Below are positions 1-5,868 of a stretch of 5,868 nucleotides of DNA, in pieces. This DNA comes from Desulfobulbaceae bacterium. GTDB taxonomy: Bacteria > Desulfobacterota > Desulfobulbia > Desulfobulbales > Desulfurivibrionaceae. The notes beneath the pieces are model-generated. The model had not been told where the DNA came from and searched no databases. It was given only the letters and a program-made list of their open reading frames with translations. A program made the position numbers and the translations under genes. Location: assembly GCA_003557565.1 (NCBI GenBank), contig PWOG01000284.1, forward strand, positions 1 through 5,868. Reading direction: 5' to 3'. Positions within the stretch are counted from its first letter, which is position 1. Every line of letters starts with the position of its first letter.

Positions 1-2
1 CA

Positions 3-908
3 CCAACCAGTTTTCTGGCCGGAGAATACTACAAAGCTCTTCGGGGTCTTTTAGCGCAAGAAGCCCCTCCTGCCAGCATCGATTTTGTCACAGAACGTAA
101 AGCCGTATTCGCCGACGTCCTGCAAGAGACACTACTGGCCACTTATCGGCGTGGCAGAAAAGCAGACGTGGGGCAGGTATATTTTGTTGCTCCAATCTCA
201 AATGGCGGAATTCAAGTAACCGCCGCCGGTTCATTCAGCTTGCCTGCCTCGCCGAATGAGCCTTGGCTTATACCGCGCACTGTGGCACAGAGCAAACTTG
301 TTCGTATGGCAGAAAAATTGCCGTACCGCTTGAAAGACTACGGCTACAAAGTGAGCACTGGCCCCCTCGTATGGAACCGCCACAAGACCAGCCTCCGGGA
401 TAAGCCGGGCGAGGGACGCTTCCCTCTGATATGGGCGGAATCTGTGCGCCCGGAAGGGTGCTTTGAGTTCCGGGCCCAAAAACGTAACCACAAGCCTTTT
501 TTTGAGCCGCAAGACAACGAAAAATGGCTACTCACCGATTACCACTGCGTTCTACTTCAGCGGACAACCGCCAAAGAACAGGCTCGGCGCCTTATTGCAG
601 CCGAACTGCCGGTATCGTTTATCGAAAGATTCGGTAAGGTTGTTATTGAAAACCATTTAAACATGATCCGTCCCATAGACGATAAACCCAGGGTGTCGCC
701 GGCCACCCTGGCCTCGCTTTTGAACACCCAGGTTGTCGATCAGCTTTTCCGCTGTCTCAACGGAAGCGTGGCCGTTTCCGCGTACGAATTGGCGGCTTTG
801 CCTTTGCCCGACCCTGACCAGCTTGCCGAGGTCGAACGACTGATCACACGAAAAGCAAAGCCATCCGTCATTGAACACGCAGTGAAGCGTCTTTACAGCG
901 GAGAATAA
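3..908 (+). CDS. BsuBI/PstI-type N6-adenine DNA methyltransferase, C-terminal part (5' end outside window)
   Basis: The frame is open from the left edge to the TAA at 906-908, giving about 301 residues; the ATP-independent catalytic core with the NPPY-type motif must lie upstream. The segment corresponds to the target-recognition and C-terminal part of Eco57I/PstI-like adenine methyltransferases. Recognisable blocks are IENHLN (about nt 642-659) and the stretch from SPATLASLLN through GSVAVSAYELAALPLP (nt 696-809), which I know from the C-termini of this family. The enzyme would transfer a methyl group from SAM to adenine in the recognition site (CTGCAG in the prototypes), protecting host DNA from the endonuclease encoded 1 nt downstream. 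An internal ATG-like start at GTG 168 is not the real start because the coding frame continues to the edge. Family assignment is confident mainly because of the partner gene; the exact recognition sequence is inference. Confidence 0.87.
   Translation, partial: PTSFLAGEYYKALRGLLAQEAPPASIDFVTERKAVFADVLQETLLATYRRGRKADVGQVYFVAPISNGGIQVTAAGSFSLPASPNEPWLIPRTVAQSKLVRMAEKLPYRLKDYGYKVSTGPLVWNRHKTSLRDKPGEGRFPLIWAESVRPEGCFEFRAQKRNHKPFFEPQDNEKWLLTDYHCVLLQRTTAKEQARRLIAAELPVSFIERFGKVVIENHLNMIRPIDDKPRVSPATLASLLNTQVVDQLFRCLNGSVAVSAYELAALPLPDPDQLAEVERLITRKAKPSVIEHAVKRLYSGE
900..903 (+). promoter_or_regulatory. Ribosome binding site of the endonuclease gene
   Basis: GGAG lies 6 nt before the ATG at 910 and inside the last codons of the methyltransferase gene. 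With only 1 nt between the genes, it supports translational coupling and fixes the endonuclease start. Confidence 0.7.
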
Positions 909-909
909 T

Positions 910-1989
910 ATGCCTCTGCCACCTCTGCCATCGGTCTCGGAAATCCACAAACGCCTCCAAAAAATTTTCCCCGAAGGAAGTCCCAACCGTAATAACTGTA
1001 CGTGGGAAATAGCCGCGAAAACGATCTTCGTGATGCTTTACGCTGGTGCTGTTGCCGGGAATGATAACTGGATCAGGCCGGACCAGGTGACACGCATGAC
1101 GGATGTCCAAGCCAAGAAGAAAGATGACGACAGCCGTAAAGCTTGGGACAGGAAATCGCTAAAAAGCAGCAAAGAACAAATTGCCGGTCGCTGGTACGCC
1201 GTGAACACGCGAGAATCTATTCGCGACGACACTATCCGTTCGGGACTGGTAGCAAACGGTGTAGTAATAGAACGGGACGGGATTGCCACGACATCTCCCG
1301 CCCCGCGATACGCTCTTACAGCTGATTTTGCCGCACTTTTCAATCCCAAACTAACAGGTAAAGCGCTATCTCAAGCCATTGCCGCTTGGCAAAGCCAACA
1401 TTTGACCGCTGGAGCGCTGGCCCGGATTACCATGGTGCGTAAAGGCGCTATTGCCGGCGGTGAAAATATCATGGTCAAGTTTCCCAACGGTGAAACCAGG
1501 CGCATGGCTCCCGGCCCCAGTTCGGTGATCTCAAAGGCTGCCATCGAAATTTTCGCGCCTCGTTTTCTGGTAAAACCCGGCGTTGTTTTTCTTAGCGAAA
1601 GTCGCAACAAAGTTGTCAGCCGTGACGATGAACTTGCAGTATCAATCGGATTACATATCCAGGTTCAAAAAAATCTGCCGGACATCATACTTGCCGATGT
1701 TGGGCTCAAGCATCCGATTCTCACCTTCATTGAGGTTGTGGCATCTGCCGGACCGGTTTCAAAAGAGCGTAAAGAGGCGTTGAGTGACCTGGCCAAGAAA
1801 GCAGGCTTTCCACCTGAGCAAGTAGCTTTCGTCACGGCATACCTTGACCGTAGCCACCCTGCCTTCAAGAAAACGGTAGGCGCCTTGGCCTGGGACACTT
1901 TTGCCTGGTTCGCAGCGGAACCTGAAAATCTTATTCATATGCGGGAAGGCCAGCCTTCAGCCGTTTCATGCTTGGCTGATTGGTTATGA
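910..1989 (+). CDS. BsuBI/PstI-family type II restriction endonuclease
   Basis: This 359-residue protein is predicted to cut unmethylated DNA at the site protected by the upstream methyltransferase. Residues about 5-160 match the position of the N-terminal helix-turn-helix/winged-helix domain of this family, and about 205-345 the nuclease domain. Visible nuclease motifs are LPDIILAD (256-263), FIEVVASAGPV (273-283) followed by KERK (285-288), FVTAYLDR (307-314) and the C-terminal block around AAEPENLIHM (335-344). PD258 and E275 fit a PD-(D/E)xK fold, but the usual lysine position is V277; from memory, ExV followed by GPV and a basic stretch is normal in this family, so this is not evidence of inactivation. 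It is somewhat longer than the roughly 320-residue prototypes. No frameshift or internal stop is present, so it looks intact. Start chosen at the ATG with GGAG 6 nt upstream. CTGCAG specificity is inferred from the family only. Confidence 0.93.
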   Translation: MPLPPLPSVSEIHKRLQKIFPEGSPNRNNCTWEIAAKTIFVMLYAGAVAGNDNWIRPDQVTRMTDVQAKKKDDDSRKAWDRKSLKSSKEQIAGRWYAVNTRESIRDDTIRSGLVANGVVIERDGIATTSPAPRYALTADFAALFNPKLTGKALSQAIAAWQSQHLTAGALARITMVRKGAIAGGENIMVKFPNGETRRMAPGPSSVISKAAIEIFAPRFLVKPGVVFLSESRNKVVSRDDELAVSIGLHIQVQKNLPDIILADVGLKHPILTFIEVVASAGPVSKERKEALSDLAKKAGFPPEQVAFVTAYLDRSHPAFKKTVGALAWDTFAWFAAEPENLIHMREGQPSAVSCLADWL

Positions 1990-2442
1990 GTGCGGGTGAT
2001 GGTGATAGTGATCTGCACCAAGTTCATCACTCCGTCCACCACAGGGGACGGGTGGGACTTGCTGCGGCAGGTGCGAGAAGAAGTCTCCTTTTCCCACCTC
2101 TGAAATCCTCTGGAAACTCTACTGCCGCCACCACGGCCTGGCCAACCGCAACATCCTGATCGACCAGACCAAGAACAACGACTTCAAGCCTTTCGGCCAG
2201 GCCATGACCAAGGTCTTTGCACCTACTCCCTGAAACAGGGCATCGAAGACGGCATAGAAAACGTGGGGAGTGCCCCAGGATTCAACAGAGGCAAGCAGTC
2301 ACTGGGATCAAGAAAACCACTGTTGAACGTGCTCCTGCAAGGAACTCAGATCAAAGGACCTGACTTCCACATAAAGGTGCGCGGGAGCCCAGAACGGCTT
2401 GCAGTTCGGGCACCGGCACCTGGCAGGCCACGACGGTTTTAG
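1990..2442 (+). pseudogene. Degraded coding debris, unidentified
   Basis: No complete gene fits in this 468-base gap between convergent genes. Three + strand stretches look protein-like. The first runs 1990-2100 (including GDGWDLLRQVREE) and ends at TGA 2101. The second, in another frame, ends at TGA 2231 and includes EILWKLYCRHHGLANRNI and QTKNNDFKPFGQAMTKVFA. The third, back in the first frame, covers about 2221-2442 (TYSLKQGIEDGIENVG onward) and ends at TAG 2440. In the second stretch most codons end in C or G, as in the chromosomal genes to the right and unlike the restriction genes. This supports a frameshifted relic rather than chance. I do not recognise the family; a transposase or phage-type remnant is possible but unsupported. 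The minus strand also has open stretches here, so even the strand is uncertain. Confidence 0.35.
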
Positions 2443-2457
2443 GTCGCGGCCCGGCTT
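2311..2457 (-). other. Open in-frame extension beyond the UGA of the AhpD-like gene
   Basis: After the TGA at 2458-2460 the same minus-strand frame stays open for 49 codons to a TGA at 2308-2310. It would encode a basic stretch with a CxCxxC motif (RCRCPNCK) followed by FWAPAHLYVEVRSFDLSS. Most third codon positions are G or C. This could be a remnant of a fused or separate gene, readthrough or selenocysteine insertion, or chance in GC-rich DNA; chance or a relic is the likeliest. Confidence 0.2.
2426..2451. other. Strong stem-loop just downstream of the AhpD-like gene
   Basis: The minus-strand transcript would form a 9-bp stem, GGCCGCGAC pairing with GUCGUGGCC (one G-U pair), around the 8-nt loop CUAAAACC, starting 6 nt after the stop codon. 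No U-run follows on that strand. On the + strand the stem has one A-C mismatch but is followed by T-rich sequence (2456-2465). It may be a transcription end or mRNA-stabilising structure for either convergent unit; the function is inferred. Confidence 0.45.
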
Positions 2458-2859
2458 TCATTTTTGCACCATGACTGGTGTTACGTCGCACGGGACCTCC
2501 AGTGAACTGGCAATGGAGGAAAAACTGGTGAACAGCTCCATGACCATGGCGGTTTCGTTGATTTCTTCTTCGGTGGCCCCGGCCATCATGGCCATGGTCT
2601 TGTGGGCCAGGTGACAGTACTGGCAGTTGGTCATCACGGCGACCACCATGGCGATGAGCTCCTTGGTCTTGCGGTCCAGAGCCCCCTCCTTCAGCATGAT
2701 CTGCTTGACCCGGACCCAGTTGTTCAGCGCCCAGTCCGGATCAACGGCCGCCTGGGCCTTGAAGAAGTTGGGTACCATGCCGAACTTGGACCGGATATCC
2801 TCGTAGAGTTCCGCCGTTTTTCCCGTGGCCTGTTCTTCCTCCAGCATTTTGCATTCCAT
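2458..2859 (-). CDS. AhpD/carboxymuconolactone decarboxylase-like protein with CxxC redox motif
   Basis: The 133-residue protein has the all-helical AhpD/CMD architecture. Its core (about 55-105) contains LDRKTKELIAMVVAV then C79-Q-Y-C82 with H86 and MAGATEEEI, matching the CxxCxxxH signature and the following turn typical of the family. In AhpD-like proteins the two cysteines cycle between dithiol and disulfide and a nearby His assists, giving hydroperoxide-reductase or general disulfide-reductase activity; here the true substrate is unknown. No signal peptide or membrane segment is visible, so it is probably cytoplasmic. An alternative start is Met5, but ATG 2859 has a plausible Shine-Dalgarno. 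It lies 182 nt downstream of mtaD on the same strand and converges with the restriction genes. The decarboxylase name is a family label, not a predicted reaction. Its UGA stop is followed by a hairpin and an open frame. Confidence 0.88.
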   Translation of the reverse strand: MECKMLEEEQATGKTAELYEDIRSKFGMVPNFFKAQAAVDPDWALNNWVRVKQIMLKEGALDRKTKELIAMVVAVMTNCQYCHLAHKTMAMMAGATEEEINETAMVMELFTSFSSIASSLEVPCDVTPVMVQK

Positions 2860-2869
2860 CTTTGGTTGT

Positions 2870-2874
2870 CTCCC
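2870..2874 (-). promoter_or_regulatory. Ribosome binding site of the AhpD-like gene
   Basis: GGGAG on the minus strand lies 10 nt before the ATG at 2859. The spacing is a little long but no better site serves Met1 or Met5. Confidence 0.5.
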
Positions 2875-3041
2875 GTTGTATTTGTTTTAATAATTGGCGC
2901 CGACTGGGCGCGATTGATAATTTTTTTTGCCTTGGCGTTGCCGGCCAGGGCGGTCGGCGGGCTGTTGCCAGGCCTTCTCAGCTCAGCAAGTTTTCCCGGA
3001 GTCTTCCTTGTTGGTTACATGGGAAGTGCCGGGCTGGCTGC
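2875..3041 (-). promoter_or_regulatory. Intergenic leader of the AhpD-like gene, possible promoter
   Basis: The part nearest the gene (2881-2930) is strikingly AT-rich for this neighbourhood and includes an 8-base A-tract on the minus strand (2921-2928) and a TATTAA-like element (2887-2892). TTATCA (2915-2920) is the best upstream hexamer, but the 22-nt gap is too long for a standard sigma-70 promoter. A short inverted repeat, GCGCC (2897-2901) and GGCGC (2907-2911), sits between them. The rest (2931-3041) is GC-rich with no recognised element. The gene may thus be transcribed separately from mtaD. Confidence 0.25.
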
Positions 3042-4379
3042 TCAGGTCGGCATTTCGGCCATTCTGGCCTGGATTTCCCGCAGGCGCAGGGCCAGGGCCT
3101 CTTCGTCGATGGTCAGCAGGCGGCGGTTTTTCATGACCAGCCGGCCGTTGATCAGGGAGTGGACGACATCGCCGCCCCGGGCGGCGTAAACCAGATGGGA
3201 AGCGGCATGATAGAAGGGGGTGAGATGGGGTTGCCGCAGGTCAAGGACAATGCAATCGGCCTTCTTTCCCGGCTCCAGGCTGCCGATGGTGTCTTCGGCC
3301 CCCAGAACCCGGGCGCCGCCGGTCGTGGCCATCTTGAGCACCTCGGGGGCGGCCATCACGGTGGGATCCATCTTGTTGATCTTGTGCAGCTTGGCGGCCA
3401 TGTCCATTTCCCCGAACAGATCGATATCGTTGTTGCTGGCCGCCCCGTCGGTACCCAGCCCCACCGCAACCCCGGCGGCCAGTAATTCCGGCGCCGGGGC
3501 TACTCCGGAGGCCAGCTTCATGTTGCTCTCGGGGCAATGGGCCACCTTGACGCCGCGGGCCGCCAACAGGTCGATCTCGCCGGGCTCCAGCCAGACTCCG
3601 TGGGCGGCCACGGTGCGCCCGTCCAACACCCCCAGGTCGTCGAGATGGGCAACCGGCCTTTTGCCGTATTTATCCAGGCAGCCGTTAACCTCGTCCTGGG
3701 TTTCGGCCAGGTGGATATGGTAAAGGGTGTCATGACGGCGGGCAAAGTCGTGGAGCCGACCCAGCAGTTCCGGGGAACAGGTGTAGACGGCATGGGGATC
3801 GACGGTGATCCTGATCAGTTCATGGCCGGCGTAATCGGCAAACAGCTGGTCAAGATAAGAAAAACCGTTTTCCAGCTCGCCGTAGCAGGGAGAGGGGAAG
3901 TCGTAGAGAACCTCGCCGATCCAGGCCCGCACTCCGCTTTGCGCCGCGGCCGCCGCTACCTCGGCGGAAAACAGGTACATATCGCAAAAACTGGTGGTGC
4001 CGGAGCGGATCATCTCGGCCATGGTCAGCATGGTCGAATGATAAACGATTTCGCCGGTGAGCTTGCCCTCGGCGGGAAAGATATGCTCGGTGAGCCAGGT
4101 CATCAGGGGCAGGTCGTCGGCCAGGCCCCGGAAACAGCTCATGGCGGCGTGGGTATGGGCGTTGACCAGGCCGGGCATGAGCAGCCCCCCCGGGGTGTCC
4201 AGCCGGGGAGCGGCGGGCCAGCGCGACAATAATTCGGTGGCGGGACCGACGGCGACGATCTCGCTGCCCCGCACCGCCACCGCGCCGTCACTGATTTCAC
4301 GGTTTTGCTTATCCAGGGTCAGCACCCGGTCGGCGGTCAGCAACAGGTCGATGGGGGCTTCATTCATGCTTTCTTTCAT
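3042..4379 (-). CDS. mtaD: 5-methylthioadenosine/S-adenosylhomocysteine deaminase
   Basis: This 445-residue, full-length amidohydrolase deaminates 5'-methylthioadenosine, S-adenosylhomocysteine and often adenosine to the inosine forms plus ammonia. It starts with the small beta domain (about 10-65), then the metal-dependent barrel, and closes with the C-terminal beta part (SLEPGKKADCIVLD, 367-380). Visible metal ligands are H75 and H77 (LVNAHTH), H223 (HIHLAET) and D311 (GTDGAASNN); E226 and H260 (AAHGVWL) are the catalytic or substrate residues of the family. The spacing H260 to D311 and the HCPESNMKLASG block (281-292) fit MtaD rather than guanine or cytosine deaminases. All key residues are present. 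Met1 has no clear ribosome site; Met5 (ATG at 4367) is an equally possible start. It is cytoplasmic. The upstream purine nucleoside phosphorylase gene, on the same strand, supports a role in purine and methylthio salvage. Confidence 0.93.
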   Translation of the reverse strand: MKESMNEAPIDLLLTADRVLTLDKQNREISDGAVAVRGSEIVAVGPATELLSRWPAAPRLDTPGGLLMPGLVNAHTHAAMSCFRGLADDLPLMTWLTEHIFPAEGKLTGEIVYHSTMLTMAEMIRSGTTSFCDMYLFSAEVAAAAAQSGVRAWIGEVLYDFPSPCYGELENGFSYLDQLFADYAGHELIRITVDPHAVYTCSPELLGRLHDFARRHDTLYHIHLAETQDEVNGCLDKYGKRPVAHLDDLGVLDGRTVAAHGVWLEPGEIDLLAARGVKVAHCPESNMKLASGVAPAPELLAAGVAVGLGTDGAASNNDIDLFGEMDMAAKLHKINKMDPTVMAAPEVLKMATTGGARVLGAEDTIGSLEPGKKADCIVLDLRQPHLTPFYHAASHLVYAARGGDVVHSLINGRLVMKNRRLLTIDEEALALRLREIQARMAEMPT

Positions 4380-4638
4380 TCTTCTGTTTTTTGGTTATTT
4401 CGTCCACTACCCGGCAAACGTCGGCCAGGCATCAACGCCCCTGGGGATTTTTCCGGGCGCAATCACACCCGCCGGCCCTTTTGGCCGCCCCAATGGCCTC
4501 AAGAATTGTCGACCTGCCATTATGGTTCCACCAGTCCCGTTGTATATCCTTGCGGGTATAACCAAAGCAATAACAAACCAGCTCATCGCCGCTGGATTCA
4601 TCGCCGTTGCCACCGGCATTATCATTGCATTAACCTCA
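4380..4638 (-). other. Intergenic region between punA and mtaD
   Basis: This 259-base leader upstream of mtaD is less GC-rich in its punA-proximal half. It contains a small hairpin on the minus strand (CGGCC, loop AAAAG, GGCCG, around 4480-4495) and a repeated GGCGATGA octamer, but no U-run terminator. I looked for SAM/SAH-type riboswitch architecture, which would suit mtaD, and saw nothing convincing. A promoter for mtaD probably lies here, but I cannot place it. Hydrophobic open frames exist on both strands but lack ribosome sites. Confidence 0.4.
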
Positions 4639-5484
4639 TTAAAGCCGCGGCAGAACCTCCTGCAACAGCTGCTGTACCCGACGGCCGCAGGCCTCGGTTT
4701 CACGAATTATCTCTTCAAACAGGATGGGCTGCTGATTATCGGGGTCGTTGACGTTGGCCACCACCGCCAGGCCCAGCACCCGCATGCCGGCATGCCGGGC
4801 CACGATGACCTCGGGCACCATGGACATCCCCACCGCGTCGGCCCCGCAATTGCGGATATGGCGAGTCTCCGCCGGGGTTTCCAGACTGGGGCCGGCAACG
4901 GCCACATACACTCCTTCGCGGAGCCGGTCAATGCCCAGGCGGCGGGCACAGTCCCGGCTCAGGCGGCGCAGTTCCGGGTCATAAGCCTGGGACAGATCCG
5001 GGAACCGCTCTCCCCACTCCTCGATATTGGATCCCCGCAGGGGGTTGTCGGGAATAAAGTTGAGATGATCATTAAGCAGCATCAGGGTGCCGGGGGCATA
5101 ATCGGTGTTGAGGCCGCCGGCGGATCCGGTGGTCACCAGGGTGCGGGCTCCCAGCCGGGACAGCACCCTGAGCGGCATGGTCAACTCCCGGGTGCTGTAA
5201 CCCTCGTAATAATGAAACCTCCCCTGCAGGACCGCCACGGTTTTGCCGCCCAGCCGGCCGCAAACCAGGTTGCCGGCATGGCTGGCCACGGTGGAGCGGG
5301 GAAAATGGGGAATTTCCCCGTAAGGTAATACCCGCGGGTTTTCCACCAGGTCCGCCACGGCGCCCAGGCCGGAGCCCAGAATCAGCACCAGTTCCGGAGC
5401 CTCGGCCAGCCGGGCGGCCAGGAATTGGCGGGCGGCCTCCACCCGCTGTTCATACGACGTCGACGATTGCTCGGTTGCGGGCAA
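4639..5484 (-). CDS. punA: Purine nucleoside phosphorylase, trimeric class I (inosine/guanosine type)
   Basis: From TTG 5484 the product has 281 residues, the usual length of trimeric PNPs. It cleaves purine nucleosides with phosphate to free base and (deoxy)ribose 1-phosphate. Landmarks are GSGLG (37-41), FPRSTVASHAGN (61-72), GRFHYYEGY (88-96) with phosphate-binding R89 and H91, TTGSAGGLN (118-126), AGPSLETPAE (197-206) and GADAVGMSMVPEV (214-226). E202 and N244 sit where human PNP has the Glu and Asn that read 6-oxopurines; methylthioadenosine phosphorylases instead have Asp at the Asn position. This favours hypoxanthine/guanine nucleosides, and perhaps methylthioinosine. The start is set by AGGAGG 6 nt upstream; the frame extends 31 codons further to a TTG at 5577, but that would overlap thrC and add a non-homologous, Pro-rich tail. 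It lies 70 nt after thrC and is likely cotranscribed with it. Confidence 0.94.
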   Translation of the reverse strand: MPATEQSSTSYEQRVEAARQFLAARLAEAPELVLILGSGLGAVADLVENPRVLPYGEIPHFPRSTVASHAGNLVCGRLGGKTVAVLQGRFHYYEGYSTRELTMPLRVLSRLGARTLVTTGSAGGLNTDYAPGTLMLLNDHLNFIPDNPLRGSNIEEWGERFPDLSQAYDPELRRLSRDCARRLGIDRLREGVYVAVAGPSLETPAETRHIRNCGADAVGMSMVPEVIVARHAGMRVLGLAVVANVNDPDNQQPILFEEIIRETEACGRRVQQLLQEVLPRL

Positions 5485-5490
5485 ACTAAG

Positions 5491-5496
5491 CCTCCT
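5491..5496 (-). promoter_or_regulatory. Ribosome binding site fixing the TTG start of punA
   Basis: A perfect AGGAGG on the minus strand lies 6 nt (CTTAGT) before the TTG at 5484. It decides the start, since no ATG or GTG in the region has comparable spacing and the family N-terminus (SYEQRVEAARQFL) begins a few residues later. Confidence 0.85.
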
Positions 5497-5554
5497 GTCT
5501 GCTTGTAAACACCGCTGCCCCGGCAACGGGCGCGCCGGGTTGTCGGTGCCTGGG

Positions 5555-5866
5555 TTACAGGGCGTGGCGGTCCACAAATTCCCTGATCACCTGTTCATCG
5601 GCGGCCAGCACCTGGCAACGGCTTTCCTTGTCCTTCAACTCGGCCAAAGCCGGCGGCAACTCGGGGGGGCGGCCGATGGCGGCCGCCACCGCCTCCCCGA
5701 ACTTGGCGGGGTGAGCCGTGGCCAGGCAGACCAGGGGAACGTTGTCCCGGCGGCAGGCCAGGCCGGCATACACCCCCACGGCGGTGTGGGGGTCCAGCAG
5801 GTAGTCGTGGGCGCGGTAAAAATCGCGGATGGTGGCCAGGGTGGCGGGCTCATCGGCGCTCTGGGA
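5555..5866 (-). CDS. thrC: Threonine synthase, C-terminal part (5' end outside window)
   Basis: The last 103 codons of a larger gene run in from the right edge to TAA 5555. Threonine synthase is a PLP enzyme that converts O-phosphohomoserine to threonine. The visible part starts with SQSADEPATLATIRDFY, continues with YLLDPHTAVGVYAG and CLATAHPAKFGEAV, and ends with the variable PPELPPALAELKDKES and a short C-terminal helix. The DPHTAVG and ATAHPAKF blocks are characteristic of the C-terminal domain of ThrC; the PLP lysine is outside the window. The fragment has no frameshift. A GTG at 5779 is internal, since the conserved frame continues upstream. It is the first gene of the minus-strand group, and punA follows after 70 nt with no terminator visible. 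Confidence 0.92.
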   Translation of the reverse strand, partial: SQSADEPATLATIRDFYRAHDYLLDPHTAVGVYAGLACRRDNVPLVCLATAHPAKFGEAVAAAIGRPPELPPALAELKDKESRCQVLAADEQVIREFVDRHAL

Positions 5867-5868
5867 GA

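Noticed and set aside
2897..2928. Inverted repeat followed by T8 as an intrinsic terminator on the + strand
   Set aside because: The stem is only 5 bp, the T-run begins 9 nt after it, and no + strand gene ends nearby.
2862..3485. + strand frames opposite the mtaD 3' end and its downstream spacer
   Set aside because: Shadows of mtaD; their apparent composition follows from its GC-rich codons.
4380..4638. SAM or SAH riboswitch upstream of mtaD
   Set aside because: Only small isolated hairpins were found, with no recognisable conserved core of those classes.
4407..4703. Minus-strand 98-codon frame overlapping the 3' end of punA
   Set aside because: Overlaps the conserved end of punA in another frame, has no ribosome site and no recognisable similarity.
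4522..4750. Hydrophobic + strand frame starting MVPPVPLYILAGITKA, resembling a small membrane protein
   Set aside because: There is no ribosome site, it runs on into the antisense of punA, and the opposite strand is equally hydrophobic in the same stretch, so composition explains it.
5224..5229. Single CTGCAG (inside an 8-bp CCTGCAGG) in punA as evidence of site avoidance
   Set aside because: About one or two such sites would be expected by chance in a window this size, so one site says nothing.
4057..5328. Long + strand open frame opposite mtaD and punA
   Set aside because: It is antisense to two clearly conserved genes, has low-complexity Gly/Ala/His-rich composition typical of shadows, and has no conserved motif.

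Overview
The window holds two regions of different character. The left third (1-1989, + strand) carries a type II restriction-modification pair of the BsuBI/PstI family: the C-terminal part of an N6-adenine DNA methyltransferase, running off the left edge, followed after 1 nt by its endonuclease. These genes are visibly less GC-rich and use more A/T-ending codons than the rest, which suggests horizontal acquisition. Recognition of CTGCAG is a family-level expectation, not something the sequence proves.

The middle (1990-2457) has no intact gene. Its + strand reads as broken, GC-ending-codon coding sequence whose best parts lie in different frames, probably gene debris of unknown identity beside the restriction island. 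Just before 2458 is a strong hairpin, directly downstream of the stop codon of the minus-strand AhpD-like gene.

The right part (2458-5868) is all minus strand and GC-rich. In transcription order (right to left) it holds the 3' end of threonine synthase (thrC), a trimeric-class purine nucleoside phosphorylase (punA, translated from TTG behind a perfect AGGAGG), a 5-methylthioadenosine/S-adenosylhomocysteine deaminase (mtaD), and a small AhpD/carboxymuconolactone decarboxylase-like protein with a CxxC redox motif. MtaD would convert methylthioadenosine, S-adenosylhomocysteine or adenosine to the 6-oxo (inosine) forms. The phosphorylase next door keeps the Glu and Asn that select 6-oxopurines, so together they fit a deaminate-then-phosphorolyse purine and methylthio salvage route.

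Gene content and GC-rich codon use fit a chromosomal segment of an anaerobic or microaerophilic proteobacterium-like organism, perhaps Desulfobacterota, with a restriction island inserted. That taxonomic guess is weak. I see no tRNA, rRNA, CRISPR array, intact insertion sequence or recognisable riboswitch. The restriction-modification family and the salvage enzymes are known; the least explained parts are the 1990-2457 debris and the open CxCxxC extension beyond the UGA of the AhpD-like gene.
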